Assembly (NCBI RefSeq): GCF_018130215.1
Contig: NZ_JAFCKQ010000062.1
Location: forward strand, 1 to 41,035
DNA: 41,035 bases
Reading direction: 5' to 3'
Source of the DNA: Bradyrhizobium jicamae
GTDB taxonomy: Bacteria; Pseudomonadota; Alphaproteobacteria; Rhizobiales; Xanthobacteraceae
A program made the position numbers and the translations under genes. Shown here piece after piece: positions 33,001 through 41,023 of the stretch. The notes below the pieces were generated by a model. It ran no database searches and was not told the origin of the DNA. It saw nothing but the letters and a program-made list of their open reading frames with translations. The first letter of the stretch is position 1. Each line of letters begins with the position of its first letter.

Positions 33001-33699
33001 TACGGCGCCCTGTCCAGGGCGGATGGCAAGGTCTCGATCGAATGGAGCGTGAGCGGCGACGGGCTACAGCTCGACTGGCGGGAACGGGGCGGCCCCCCGA
33101 TCAAGGTGCCAGTGAGGCGCGGTTTCGGCACGACCCTCATCGAACAGACGGTTAAGGGGGAAGGCGGCAGCGCGCGGCGATCGATCGAGGGGGACGGGAT
33201 CCATTGGGAGCTCATTCTGCCCTTGGCGAATTCCGACGTTTCGAAACTACAACCGCGTCCACCGAAAGTTTCGTCCGGATCTGTGCCACCCCCCGCAGCC
33301 TCACCGCTCGCCAACCTCAAAGGCAAGACGTTCGCTATTATCGAGGATGAGCCGCTGATCGCCCTAAACATTATTGCAGCTCTGGACCAGGCGGGCGCGC
33401 GAGTTGCCGGACAGGCGGTGACGGTGAACGAGGCTCTGCGCCTGATCGCTGAGCACAATTTCGACTGTGCGCTGGTCGACGCGAACCTGCGCGGCCAACA
33501 AGTCGACGAGGTTGCGGCCGCTTTAACCCGCAAGAAGGTGCCGTTCGCGTTTGTAACGGGCTACGGCAGAGAAGCGCTGCCGTCGAGCTTCGCACGGGCG
33601 AAGGTTCTGAAGAAGCCCTTCACCGAACAGCAATTGCTTCAGCTGACGGCAGAGTTACTCGCGGCACCGCCCACGACTGTCGTGCGGCTTCGGGATTGA
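30016..33699 (+). CDS. Double-kinase hybrid sensor histidine kinase/response regulator
   Basis: A 1227-residue soluble signalling protein. Order by eye: PAS-like domain (about 20-165), GAF-like domain (about 175-335), orthodox HisKA with His362 (SHEFRTPL), HATPase with N479 (NLLSNAFKY) and GIGIP, first receiver (632-750, phospho-Asp680), PAS (about 765-880), a second HWE/HisKA_2-type kinase with His893 (NELNHRVKN) and its ATPase (HELGTNSVKYG), and a C-terminal receiver (1105-1210, Asp1155). No transmembrane segment is seen, so it senses a cytoplasmic signal. ATG 30016 has GGAAG 6 bases upstream. HWE kinases in Rhizobiales often serve the general stress response or light sensing; the input here is unknown. 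Confidence 0.92.
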   Translation: MVETQETSSAEASWIAGGGEMGSLIRAFDWSKTAIGPMKDWSPTLRVMIPFLLANRFPLLLWWGPEYVSIYNDAYRPVLGTKHPWALGKPVSECWSEIWHILEPLIDTPFNGGPATWNEDIELEINRHGFLEETHFTVAYSAVPDEAAPNGTGGVLATVVEITEKVVAERRTIILRDLAARAGDARSTAEACAMVTETLALHPRDVPFALLYLIGSDRKTASLAGAAGIDPGTFASPNVVALSGNDPGGGWHFSDKAPFTVFEDLQSRFPSEPERSFSSLTRKAVVLPIAALNSLETSGFLVVGTNPRLELDERHTDFLQLVKAQVRSAIANARSYEEERKRAEALAEIDRAKTTFFSNVSHEFRTPLTLMLGHVEDMLSRGTLPADDRERLVVAHRNSLRMLKLVNTLLEFSRIEAGRVRASFEPTDLAAATAELASVFRSATEKAGLKLIVDTPALPEPAYIDRQMWEKIGLNLLSNAFKYTLQGEIEVKLRADGDHFVLMVRDTGIGIPAGEMPRLFERFHRIEGAEGRTREGSGIGLALVQELVRLHGGNVSTESKLGGGTTFRISIPRGSGHLPTDQIGRAAGPATTPVAAAPFIAEALRWLPDGNSDVPEFELESPAALRSEERACVLVVDDNADLRDYLRRLLGPHYRLEVVADGNAALAAVACQKPDLVLTDVMLPGLDGLQLLKKLRSDPQTSTTPVIMLSARAGEESRIEGLSTGADDYLIKPFSARELLARIEAHLNMARYRAQAAKALQASEERFRAFVTASSDSIYRMGPDWREMRFLEGKDFIADTNGPSESWLSRYIHAEDQPTVRAVIRDAIASKKVFDLEHRVIRVDGSLGWAHSRAIPLLGADGEIIEWFGAARDVTERKHAEETQKLLMNELNHRVKNMLTTVDAIAQQTLRRSKDPASFADSFSGRLQSMSRMHSLLTSTNWEGADLREVIRDQIPPGALDDNRATALGPSVQLEPQMALHTALMLHELGTNSVKYGALSRADGKVSIEWSVSGDGLQLDWRERGGPPIKVPVRRGFGTTLIEQTVKGEGGSARRSIEGDGIHWELILPLANSDVSKLQPRPPKVSSGSVPPPAASPLANLKGKTFAIIEDEPLIALNIIAALDQAGARVAGQAVTVNEALRLIAEHNFDCALVDANLRGQQVDEVAAALTRKKVPFAFVTGYGREALPSSFARAKVLKKPFTEQQLLQLTAELLAAPPTTVVRLRD

Positions 33700-34136
33700 T
33701 CGTCGAGAGTTCGGAACGCCAGACAGTGCCTGGCATCGTTGACGCCGAGATGCGCGATGTCAGTCTCTGCCCTTTGTGCCAATCCAAACCGCGGCTGCTT
33801 TGCTGGTACGCGTGAAGCATAGGTCGCGAGCGTTGCAGATTTACAACCCGCGCCGCCGTTGGCGCGTCACCCAGAGCCTCCCCGAAGCGGCAATGACCGC
33901 CGATTTCCTGGCCGGCTACCCTTTCACGCTTGCGGAAGCGCGTCCCTTATCGGCGATGCCTTCTCGCTGCTGGTTCTGAGTCGAACGATCGATCGTTCCG
34001 CCCACGTGACGGTGCCGTCAGCGCCCCGCAGAGAAGCAGTGATCGGGCGCCATCCCGCCGGCTCGACTGGTCAGCAACTAAACCGGACCTGAGGCGTTTC
34101 ATAAATCGGGCGACTTTCTAAAGGCTGGAGAGTCTG
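33700..34136. other. Intergenic region without a recognisable gene
   Basis: 437 bases separate the kinase from the Gly/Tyr-rich gene. Short frames show no family resemblance. The last 20 bases hold the ribosome site GGAGAG of the next gene. Confidence 0.5.
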
Positions 34137-34520
34137 ATGCTCAGGAAAACCCTTGTTTCACTGATCGCTTGTATGGCCGTGGCGTTTGCGCCGACTGCCG
34201 CTTCGGCACGCGGAGGCTTCGGGGGCGGTGGCTTTCATGGTGGCGGTTTCCACGGCGGATTCGGTGGCGGCGGCTGGCGCGGCGGTGGTTGGCGCGGGGG
34301 CGGGTTTGGAGTGGCGGCTCTTGGACTTGGGATAGGTCTCGGCCTGGCGGGTGCCTACGGTTACCCATACGGATACGGCTACCCGGCGTACGGCTACGGC
34401 TATTCCGTCTACGGAGACGATTACGGCTACGGTTACCCGTATGGCTACGGCTACCCGTACCGCGCCAGTTATGGCTACTGTGTCGCAACAGCCAGCCAAC
34501 ATGCATATACTTGCTATTAG
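34137..34520 (+). CDS. Secreted glycine/tyrosine-rich protein
   Basis: A 127-residue exported protein. A signal peptide spans residues 1-24 (KTLVSLIACMAVAFAPTAASA, cleaved before RGGF). A Gly-rich block with GGGF, FHGG and WRGG repeats comes next (25-56), then a hydrophobic patch (VAALGLGIGLGLAG) that may insert in or contact a membrane, and a YGYP/YGYG repeat block (about 75-108). Two Cys occur in the last 16 residues. ATG 34137 is preceded by GGAGAG. Similar small proteins are common in Bradyrhizobium and have no assigned function; an envelope or surface role is a guess. Confidence 0.8.
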   Translation: MLRKTLVSLIACMAVAFAPTAASARGGFGGGGFHGGGFHGGFGGGGWRGGGWRGGGFGVAALGLGIGLGLAGAYGYPYGYGYPAYGYGYSVYGDDYGYGYPYGYGYPYRASYGYCVATASQHAYTCY

Positions 34521-34940
34521 CAGCGAACCGGCGGGTTTCCCGACGTTGAAAGCTCCCTGCCCGGTCCGTGGATGATCCGCGCGAACTCAGCAGCTTGATG
34601 CAGTCGCCTGCCCCCGTGGCATTGATAGTTTGCACATAGGCCTGCACCGCGCTTTCATCGTCGCATGGGCACCAAAACCGTCCGGCACCTCGCCGAGCAG
34701 GCCAGTAATGCGCGCATGCTCGCTTTCTTGGGACCGGCCCAGCCATCCCCTGCCCATGGGTGAAGCCCGGAACGCCGGACCAGGCTTCGCCATCCGCATT
34801 GCCAACAAGCTCAAGAGGATCACGCGGACATCCCGGCCATCGCGACTTTGTTTGAGGGGCGCACGAGTGGCAGTGCGGGTCTCCAATTCGCAAGGCAGCG
34901 ACGTCGCTCGGGGAAATCAAATCCGCCGTTCCCTGACGTC
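34521..34940. other. Intergenic region without a recognisable gene
   Basis: 420 bases between two convergent genes. A 130-codon plus-strand frame at 34630 overlaps the membrane-protein gene and shows no motif, no signal peptide and no ribosome site, so it is not called. Nothing else is seen. Confidence 0.45.
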
Positions 34941-35603
34941 TCAGGTCACGCGGTTTGTGGGGTCGCGGAAATGCCCACCTCCGTCAGAGCCCCCAACATC
35001 ACCTTCAGGTGTGCTGTGAAGTCGCAGCCGGACGCCCCAGGCCGCCACCTGCAGCAAGGCGGCCGCGATAGCCATCACGGTGAAGGGAAGATATTCGACG
35101 AGATGCGGAATTCCTCCCTGCAGCGGATTCTGCCAGAAGTCGTAGAGAAAAACATAGAGAATGTAGTTCATCCCGATTGTTCGCAACAATCGCCACCCGC
35201 CAGGGCCGAGCAGCGCGTGCAGACTGCCTAGCGAGAAAAATGCAAGCAGCACGGTAATGCTCGCAGCAGTCCCGAAGCGGATGAACAGACCGATTGACGG
35301 CGTCGCGCCTATCCAGCAAAGCCAACCAACCAGGGCGAGATGGACAAGGAGCGCGGCAGCGAAAGCAAGGCCAAGCTCGCGTCCACGCTGCTTCAGCGGC
35401 AGAAGCGCCGCACCAAAAAGGGTCGCCAACGGCCCGCCGGCATATGCCGGCCAGAACCAAATAAACGTGACGCGACCTGTGGCGATCAGCGCTGCTCTCG
35501 TGCCGTGAGCGTCGACACCGCGAGCCACGAGTATTGAGAGCGCCAAAAACAAGTTGGCCGCAAACGCCGCGCCCACCCACCATTTTGCAGGTCTGGATCG
35601 CAT
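34941..35603 (-). CDS. Six-TM integral membrane protein (ferric-reductase-like fold possible)
   Basis: About 220 residues with six hydrophobic helices, near residues 8-28, 41-64, 75-97, 104-128, 143-160 and 172-195. A polar Gly-rich tail follows (GGSDGGGHF). FIWFWPAYAGGP and GLAFAAALLVHLAL, with a His in the third helix, recall the heme-binding ferric-reductase-like transmembrane family, but the full His set is not obvious. ATG 35603 is chosen because it starts 7 residues before the first helix; TTG 35654 in frame is an alternative. The gene stands alone between convergent and divergent neighbours. Function unknown. Confidence 0.65.
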   Translation of the reverse strand: MRSRPAKWWVGAAFAANLFLALSILVARGVDAHGTRAALIATGRVTFIWFWPAYAGGPLATLFGAALLPLKQRGRELGLAFAAALLVHLALVGWLCWIGATPSIGLFIRFGTAASITVLLAFFSLGSLHALLGPGGWRLLRTIGMNYILYVFLYDFWQNPLQGGIPHLVEYLPFTVMAIAAALLQVAAWGVRLRLHSTPEGDVGGSDGGGHFRDPTNRVT

Positions 35604-35878
35604 TGATCCTGCGTCCCCAACGGCGCCAGGCTCGGGACTATCTCCGGCGCTCAAGCAGTCTATTGCAAGTCTTGGAGGATGTGACTCTCAGAAGGAGTAC
35701 CCAAGACGAGACCCTCAATTGCGCCGACCCGACGGCCATTCAGATTCAAACTATCAAAGGGCGAGTATATATCATCGTCACATCCATAGATTTCATGCGA
35801 TCGTAGTTGAAATTGATCTGGCTCTAACGACGTCCGGCTGAACCCTATTAGAATGACATGGGGTATCGGTAACTAACG

Positions 35879-36247
35879 TTAGTTGCGCGTGCTAATCGAC
35901 ACGACGAAGCCCTTGGCCTCGATCGCCCGCACCAGTTCCTCGAGGCTCAGTTTGATCCCGGTTATGCTGATAGCGCGAATTTCGCCGTCGCGATTCTCGC
36001 CATTCAGAGCCTCGCCGTTCGACTGCCTGCCCGTCTCAAGATACGAGCGACTTACGCCCAGGACCTCAGCGATCAACTCGATCGTTGTGGTGCGCGGCAC
36101 GGTTCCCTTGTTTTCCCAATGCCAGATGGCTGCAGGACTGACCTTGATGAGTTTGGCAAACTCCGCAACGTTCATGGAGCGTCGCGTCCTGAGGAGTTTC
36201 AGTCGTCCGGAAAAATCCGAGTCGTGTTTTGATTCTGCTTTAGCCAC
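35879..36247 (-). CDS. XRE-family helix-turn-helix regulator
   Basis: A 122-residue DNA-binding protein. A Cro/CI-type HTH lies at about 16-70: RLKLLRTRRSMNVAEFAKLI, then VSPAAIWHWENKG as recognition helix and IAEVLGVSRSYLETG. A C-terminal extension of about 50 residues (SLEELVRAIEAKGFVVS) may dimerise. The start is GTG 36247, with AGGA 8 bases upstream; in-frame ATGs further upstream (36304, 36331) lack a good ribosome site. It lies at the border of the repeat-rich region leading to the phage-type genes, so it may be a resident prophage or island regulator; its target is unknown. Confidence 0.82.
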   Translation of the reverse strand: MAKAESKHDSDFSGRLKLLRTRRSMNVAEFAKLIKVSPAAIWHWENKGTVPRTTTIELIAEVLGVSRSYLETGRQSNGEALNGENRDGEIRAISITGIKLSLEELVRAIEAKGFVVSISTRN

Positions 36248-36964
36248 TGGTGTCGTCCTTGCTCGTCCGAACTCGCCCGAGATCGGGAATCGGGCGTGAC
36301 ACATCGGAAGCAGTTTAAATTGATGCGGCAACCACTCATGTTAAAAATATCACGTTGAAAGCCCTCACAAAGATAACGTTTAGTTGTCTGCAGTCGATCA
36401 CTCGCCAGCACAGCTAATTGAGGCCCACCGGCTGGCGCAGGAACCGATCCTTGGTGGGGAAGCTTGTTTGGAAGCCCCAACGGGCACCGGATGAAATGAC
36501 AGAAGCCGCTTCCGCAAAATGGGCGCCGGCCATAGGAAGACCAAGACTGCACATAAAGGGAGCTCGGTGATCTGCTCCGGTCTGTCTGACACTTACGCGC
36601 GGATCCGCCGATCAGTAATTGCCTTCATGCTTATTCCCGCCGTGAAGAACCAAAAGGCCGTCCGGAACGCCACCGGCGGACCGACGCATTGTGCGGTTCA
36701 CGTTCTTTGATCACAGCCGACGTGACGCCGACGAAAAGCGGCCAAGATCAATCAACAAAACATTCAGCAGGGACATTCGATGCAATTGCAGGGATACCAG
36801 CGACGTCATAATCCGACATAAAATCATTCTATTTCAATAAGTTACGCGAAATTTCCCTATTACGGTCCTTGCAGGGAGAGACGAAGAAATTTGCAGGGAG
36901 ATAAATTGACGAGCGTCCGACAATTTAAATTGACGAAGACACGTCAAAATTGTTACTTTCCTGA
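36248..36964. other. AT-rich intergenic region without a recognisable gene
   Basis: 717 bases, divergent between the XRE and MerR-like genes, with the last 230 bases much richer in A+T than the rest of the window. Apart from the repeats at 36786-36947 no gene, tRNA or attachment site is seen. Confidence 0.5.
36786..36947. repeat. Short direct and inverted repeats upstream of the MerR-like gene
   Basis: TTGCAGGGAGA occurs at 36869-36879 and 36891-36901 (period 22), with a related TTGCAGGGATA at 36786-36796. AAATTGACGA occurs at 36903-36912 and 36927-36936 (period 24). The second copy also forms an inverted repeat TTGACG-AAGACA-CGTCAA (36930-36947). Phased repeats of about two helical turns, next to a gene for a DNA-binding protein, suggest an operator array. 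Confidence 0.6.
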
Positions 36965-37789
36965 ATGGCTTTGCTCGAAGATGATTTTGACGAGGCGCTC
37001 CAGCGTTACCGCAGAGGCGTCTTCACGGATGCTGACGTGACTGCCTGCGCCGGCTTATCGGGGCGATCGATCCGGCAGTTGCTCAAGGTAGGTGCCGTGC
37101 AAACAGTTTCTGGCGAACGCGGCGCCGGACATATTCGCAAGTTCGACTCAAAGACCTTGAAGCGGCTGGTGTTGGTTTCGGCCCTCAATCGTGCCGGATT
37201 AAGCCTCACGCTTGCCGGGCAGATGGCGTACCTGCTGCCCGACGACGACCATCTCTATGAACAGTGCGATCCGATCAATGTCCTGTTCGATACTACGCAA
37301 CGTGTCGATCCTCGCAGCGGGCTTCCACCCCGCCTTGCGAAGCCACGGTTTGACTGGTTCGACCCGGACAAGCCTGGCACCACCGATCCCGAAAACGATC
37401 GGCGGCTTGCAATCTACGACGGCCGTTTTGTAGCGCTTCTGCAACCCGGACGTGAGCCGCTGATCTATGGTGATCTTCGCAAAGGCGGTACAGAATTCGT
37501 CAGCTGGTGGCCATTCCGATCGCACACCAGCGCGATCTTCCTGTCGACGGATGCCGATGTCGGCCCCAAGTGGGAGGATCCGCTGATACCAGCGAACCGG
37601 ATCAATCCGCGGTTTCTCAACTACCGCGAAGAAAGGCATGACGGCGACGACGACCCCCTGATGCTGGCGGCCCGCGCGGCGGCCGAGCGTCCCGTCTTCA
37701 CGACCAACATCAACTTGTCCCTCGCCCTCCGGCTTGCGCTGCGCTGCTATCTCGGGCTCGAACCGCGGTCAGCAATTGGCACGAACTGA
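36965..37789 (+). CDS. Protein with MerR-like N-terminal HTH, unknown C-terminus
   Basis: A 274-residue protein. Residues 18-85 (FTDADVTACAGLSGRSIRQL, then GHIRKFDSKTLKRLVLVSAL) resemble a MerR-type or excisionase-type winged helix. The remaining 190 residues contain Asp/Pro-rich stretches (WFDPDKPGTTDPENDRR) and end in NINLSLALRLALRCYLGLEP; no family is recognised. No ribosome site precedes ATG 36965, which might indicate a leaderless transcript. It heads a plus-strand group with the DUF5681 and terminase genes, 141 bases away, and the upstream repeats may be its own binding sites. Confidence 0.75.
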   Translation: MALLEDDFDEALQRYRRGVFTDADVTACAGLSGRSIRQLLKVGAVQTVSGERGAGHIRKFDSKTLKRLVLVSALNRAGLSLTLAGQMAYLLPDDDHLYEQCDPINVLFDTTQRVDPRSGLPPRLAKPRFDWFDPDKPGTTDPENDRRLAIYDGRFVALLQPGREPLIYGDLRKGGTEFVSWWPFRSHTSAIFLSTDADVGPKWEDPLIPANRINPRFLNYREERHDGDDDPLMLAARAAAERPVFTTNINLSLALRLALRCYLGLEPRSAIGTN

Positions 37790-37930
37790 CGATGATGGCC
37801 GGCCAAAACGCAAGATCTCGACCAATTGTTGCGCGCAGCGGGTTCACGGCGAGCTGCGAAGTCCAAAAGATCAAAGCGAGACGACGGATTCCTTGGCCGC
37901 ACACTCATCCAGCGAAATCAGAGGACCTCA

Positions 37931-38473
37931 ATGACAGCAACGAGTCGAAAAAGGTCACCACGAAAGCGCGCGATATCACGGACCGCACCTGGCACGCGGC
38001 CCCTGGACGCCGAGTACCGGGTTGGGCCCGGCCGCCCGCCGCGCGAATTTCAATTCAAGCCGGGGCAAAGCGGCAATCCCGAGGGCGCACGCAAGAGGCC
38101 GCCCTCGATTGCACCCGACTTGAAAATCCTGCTGCAGCACGCGCTCAGCAAGAAAGTGACGCTGACTGTGGACGACAAGGTGCGCGTGCTCACCAAAGCG
38201 GCGGCAGGGATCATGCAGCTTGTTGACCAATTCGCACGCGGCGATCGCCATGCGCGGCGCGATCTGTTCGATCTCGCCGACAAGCTCGGCCTTGATCTTG
38301 GCGCCGGCAGCAAGGCTGCGCTCGAGGAACTCAGCGCCAGGGAGCTTAAGGCCGAAGACAGCGCCATCCTCGACGACTTCATCAGGCGACGGACCGTCAG
38401 GCCGAGCGACCCAATTATTCCTCCCACCCAGAATGAGGACGAAATCCATGACGAAACGCAAGACGATAGCTGA
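37931..38473 (+). CDS. DUF5681 protein, probable small-terminase-like partner
   Basis: A 180-residue protein. The N-terminus is basic (RKRSPRKR), followed by the DUF5681 signature VGPGRPPREFQFKPGQSGNP and EGARKRPPS (about 44-70), then helices and an acidic C-terminus. DUF5681 proteins are often found directly before phage terminase genes in alphaproteobacteria. The start is ATG 37931 with AGAGGA upstream. The gene overlaps the large terminase by 26 bases, so translation is coupled. A DNA-recognition role in packaging is inferred from position only. Confidence 0.82.
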   Translation: MTATSRKRSPRKRAISRTAPGTRPLDAEYRVGPGRPPREFQFKPGQSGNPEGARKRPPSIAPDLKILLQHALSKKVTLTVDDKVRVLTKAAAGIMQLVDQFARGDRHARRDLFDLADKLGLDLGAGSKAALEELSARELKAEDSAILDDFIRRRTVRPSDPIIPPTQNEDEIHDETQDDS

Positions 38474-39920
38474 CCCTCGCGTCCTTGATGCAATCATTCG
38501 GACGGATTTTGCCAGCTTTATCCAGTTCGCGCACCAGATCCTGTCGCCAGCCGTTGCCTTTCACGGCAACTGGCACATCGACGCAATCGCCTACCATCTT
38601 GAACAAGTCAGAAGCGGAAAGATCAAACGTCTCATCATCAATGTTCCACCGCGCATGATGAAGTCGACGATCTGCTCGGTCGCCCTGCCCGCCTTCTGGC
38701 TCGGCCATGAACCTGCCAAGCGCTTCATCTGCATCAGCTACAGTAACGAGCTTGCCATCAAGCTAGGCAACGATTGCAGGGAACTCATGAATTCGCCTGC
38801 ATACCGGAAGCTGTTCCCGAACAGTAAACTGTCCCGCCAGAAAAACACTGAGACTGAATTCACGACGACGCAACGGGGTCAGCGTATGTCGGCCTCGATC
38901 GACGGAAGCCTGACCGGGCGCGGCGGCGACGTCATTATTGTCGACGACCCGATCAAGCCGACCGATGCCCTGCGGGATCGTGTACGCGAGCGCGTGAACA
39001 GCGTCTTTTTCAACACCATCGAGTCCCGGCTTGACGACAAGCGGACTGGCGCGATCATCGTTGTCATGCAGCGCCTTCACGATGATGATCTGGTCGGCCG
39101 ATTGATACGGGAACAGGGGAAGGAATGGACCGTCCTCAGTCTGCCGGCGATTGCCGAGCAGGAAGAGAGGATCCAGATCGGCGATGATCGATATCATGTC
39201 CGCCAGGTCGGCGACCTGCTCCATGCCGAGCGTGAGCCACGCGAAATCCTCGAGCGCATCCGGTCGCAAACTCCGGATGTATTTGCCGCGCAACATCAAC
39301 AGTCGCCAGTTCGGCGCGAGGGGGTGCTGATCAAGCGAGACTGGCCGAACCGCTACCACATTCTTCCGGAACGCGCATCTGACACGATCGTGGTGCAAAG
39401 CTGGGATACGGCCTCGAAGGACACCGCTCAGTCGGACTACTCCGTGTGCACGACATGGCACTATCGGGACAGATCATACTACCTCGTGGACGTCACCCGC
39501 CGCCGCATGGACTATCCGACCCTCAAGGCTGTAGCGCTCGCGCACGCAGAGCGCCACAAGCCGAACGTTATCCTGATCGAGGATGCCGGCGTCGGGACCG
39601 CACTGGCCATGGAATTGAAAAATGCCGGGCTGCACACTGTCGCCATCAAACCCGAGGGCGACAAGCGCGCACGGATGTCGATCCACTCGACCAAATTTGC
39701 AAATGGGCAGGTGTTGCTGCCGCAGGAGGCGTCATGGCTCGCCGATCTCGAAGACGAGCTGTTCGGTTTTCCAGGCAGTCGATATGACGATCAGGTGGAC
39801 AGCATCAGCCAAGCCCTGGCCTATGAAATTGCGACCAACGAGTGGACCGACCAGGCGTTGAAAAATTTCGGCAGACTCTTCGGCACCGCCGAATTCTACA
39901 TGCGTTATGCGGGACGGTGA
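38448..39920 (+). CDS. Phage-type terminase large subunit
   Basis: A 490-residue DNA-packaging motor. The ATPase has a variant Walker A, NVPPRMMKST (65-74), and Walker B VIIVDDP (162-168). The nuclease domain has Asp320 (QSWDTA), Glu378/Asp379 (LIEDAG) and Asp447/Asp448/Asp451 (YDDQVDS), so both activities appear intact. GAGGA lies 9 bases before ATG 38448. No portal, protease or capsid gene follows; the next genes are pilus proteins on the other strand. It may be a prophage remnant or part of a dispersed gene-transfer or satellite element. Confidence 0.92.
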   Translation: MTKRKTIADPRVLDAIIRTDFASFIQFAHQILSPAVAFHGNWHIDAIAYHLEQVRSGKIKRLIINVPPRMMKSTICSVALPAFWLGHEPAKRFICISYSNELAIKLGNDCRELMNSPAYRKLFPNSKLSRQKNTETEFTTTQRGQRMSASIDGSLTGRGGDVIIVDDPIKPTDALRDRVRERVNSVFFNTIESRLDDKRTGAIIVVMQRLHDDDLVGRLIREQGKEWTVLSLPAIAEQEERIQIGDDRYHVRQVGDLLHAEREPREILERIRSQTPDVFAAQHQQSPVRREGVLIKRDWPNRYHILPERASDTIVVQSWDTASKDTAQSDYSVCTTWHYRDRSYYLVDVTRRRMDYPTLKAVALAHAERHKPNVILIEDAGVGTALAMELKNAGLHTVAIKPEGDKRARMSIHSTKFANGQVLLPQEASWLADLEDELFGFPGSRYDDQVDSISQALAYEIATNEWTDQALKNFGRLFGTAEFYMRYAGR

Positions 39921-40145
39921 TCAGTTCGCGGGATCAAAACCCCTAAGACTCATGCTTGGTGGTTGAAAGACGCGACGCCAGGGCCGCCCCCATTTTCGTC
40001 GGTGAACTCGGCGCCGGATGCTGGTGGCCGCATGTAACCAACTCGCTGACCCAATGGGGACAGATTGGCTTTGTTTTGGAAAACGAGGGGGCTGCCATGC
40101 CCACATCCGCGCTACGTGCGCTGTTTTCGATTGGGGCGGTTGTGT

Positions 40146-40529
40146 TCAGGCCGGAAAACAGGCCGCGGCCGTCAGCGTGAATGGAGCCAGGTTGAGCACC
40201 TGGGGGAATTGGAACTGATAGTTCGCGCTGACCTGGCTGCCGCAGGCCGCGGTGCTGTAGGTGAACGTCGAGGATGGCAAGGTCAGCCCGAAGGCCTGCC
40301 GGGTCGCGTAGGTGGCTATCTGGTTCGGATTGGTGGTGGGGCAAAGCGTGGGGTTCACGCTGGCACATCGCGCCGTGACTTCCACCGCGTGCTGCATGCC
40401 GACCTGCGTCCACATCAACAGCCCGAACTCGATCACGCCGAACAGGAACGCGAAGAAGACCGGTGCGATCAGGCCGAACTCAAGTGCCGACGCACCGCTG
40501 GTGTCGGGCCAGAATGCCGCGCGCGTCAC
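40146..40529 (-). CDS. TadE-like pilus assembly protein (second copy)
   Basis: A 127-residue pseudopilin-like protein. The TadE motif DTSGASALEFGLIAPVFFAF (residues 10-29) runs into the single N-terminal membrane helix, followed by an extracytoplasmic domain with five Cys. The start is GTG 40529, overlapping the stop of the upstream tadE-like gene by four bases (GTGA), so the two are translationally coupled. TadE/TadF proteins are minor components of the tight-adherence (Flp) pilus. The rest of the tad locus, if adjacent, lies to the right. Confidence 0.85.
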   Translation of the reverse strand: MTRAAFWPDTSGASALEFGLIAPVFFAFLFGVIEFGLLMWTQVGMQHAVEVTARCASVNPTLCPTTNPNQIATYATRQAFGLTLPSSTFTYSTAACGSQVSANYQFQFPQVLNLAPFTLTAAACFPA

Positions 40530-41023
40530 TGCAGCCTCGCGGTTGACTGGGTGTTGATGACATAGCTGTTCGGTATGATCTGATAGTTGATGATGGTCGA
40601 GTAGCTGCCTTGCGCGGAGACGACGGTATAGGTACCAGCCAATCCGCCTCCGGGACACGTTGCCCCGCAGCTCATTGTGCTGACGCCGGAGGCTGTCGCG
40701 CACCCGCAGAACTTGGTCGGAACGGGCGATGCGCTGATCGCATTGGAATTCGTCGCGGCCACCACCGCAGTTGAAATCGCATTGCTGTCGTACCCGTGCG
40801 CGATGGCATATTCGACCCCCGCCTGGGACGAGCCCTCGACCTGCATCTTGCGGTAGACCGCAAGACCGATGTCGGTCACCGAGACCACCAGCAGCGAGAG
40901 CAGCGGAACCATGATGCCGAATTCGATTGCCGCGACACCGCGTGTGTCCTTGCCGAATCTGCGACGGAGAAACATGCCGCGCCGTCGAGGACGGCACTCA
41001 CCACCTGTCATGTCCGTTTTCAT
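40526..41023 (-). CDS. TadE/TadG-like pilus assembly protein (first copy)
   Basis: A 165-residue protein. After a basic N-terminus, DTRGVAAIEFGIMVPLLSLL (25-44) is the TadE signature with the conserved Glu and the start of the membrane helix. The outer domain contains a Cys-rich stretch (KFCGCATASG, MSCGATCPGG). The chosen ATG is 41023, with GGAG upstream; the window ends 12 bases further, so an earlier start cannot be ruled out. It lies directly upstream of, and overlaps, the second tadE-like gene. The pair probably supplies minor pilins for surface attachment. Confidence 0.85.
   Translation of the reverse strand: MKTDMTGGECRPRRRGMFLRRRFGKDTRGVAAIEFGIMVPLLSLLVVSVTDIGLAVYRKMQVEGSSQAGVEYAIAHGYDSNAISTAVVAATNSNAISASPVPTKFCGCATASGVSTMSCGATCPGGGLAGTYTVVSAQGSYSTIINYQIIPNSYVINTQSTARLQ

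Noticed and set aside
34141..34920. 260-codon minus-strand frame opposite the Gly/Tyr-rich gene
   Set aside because: Its Arg/His-rich sequence is the complement of Gly/Tyr repeats; the plus strand has a signal peptide and ribosome site.
35871..35884. 14-bp palindrome AACTAACGTTAGTT over the XRE stop codon
   Set aside because: It has no loop and no T-tract and lies at a gene end; no regulatory role can be supported.
36869..36936. CRISPR-like repeats
   Set aside because: Units are only 10-11 bases with two or three copies and no spacer structure or cas genes.
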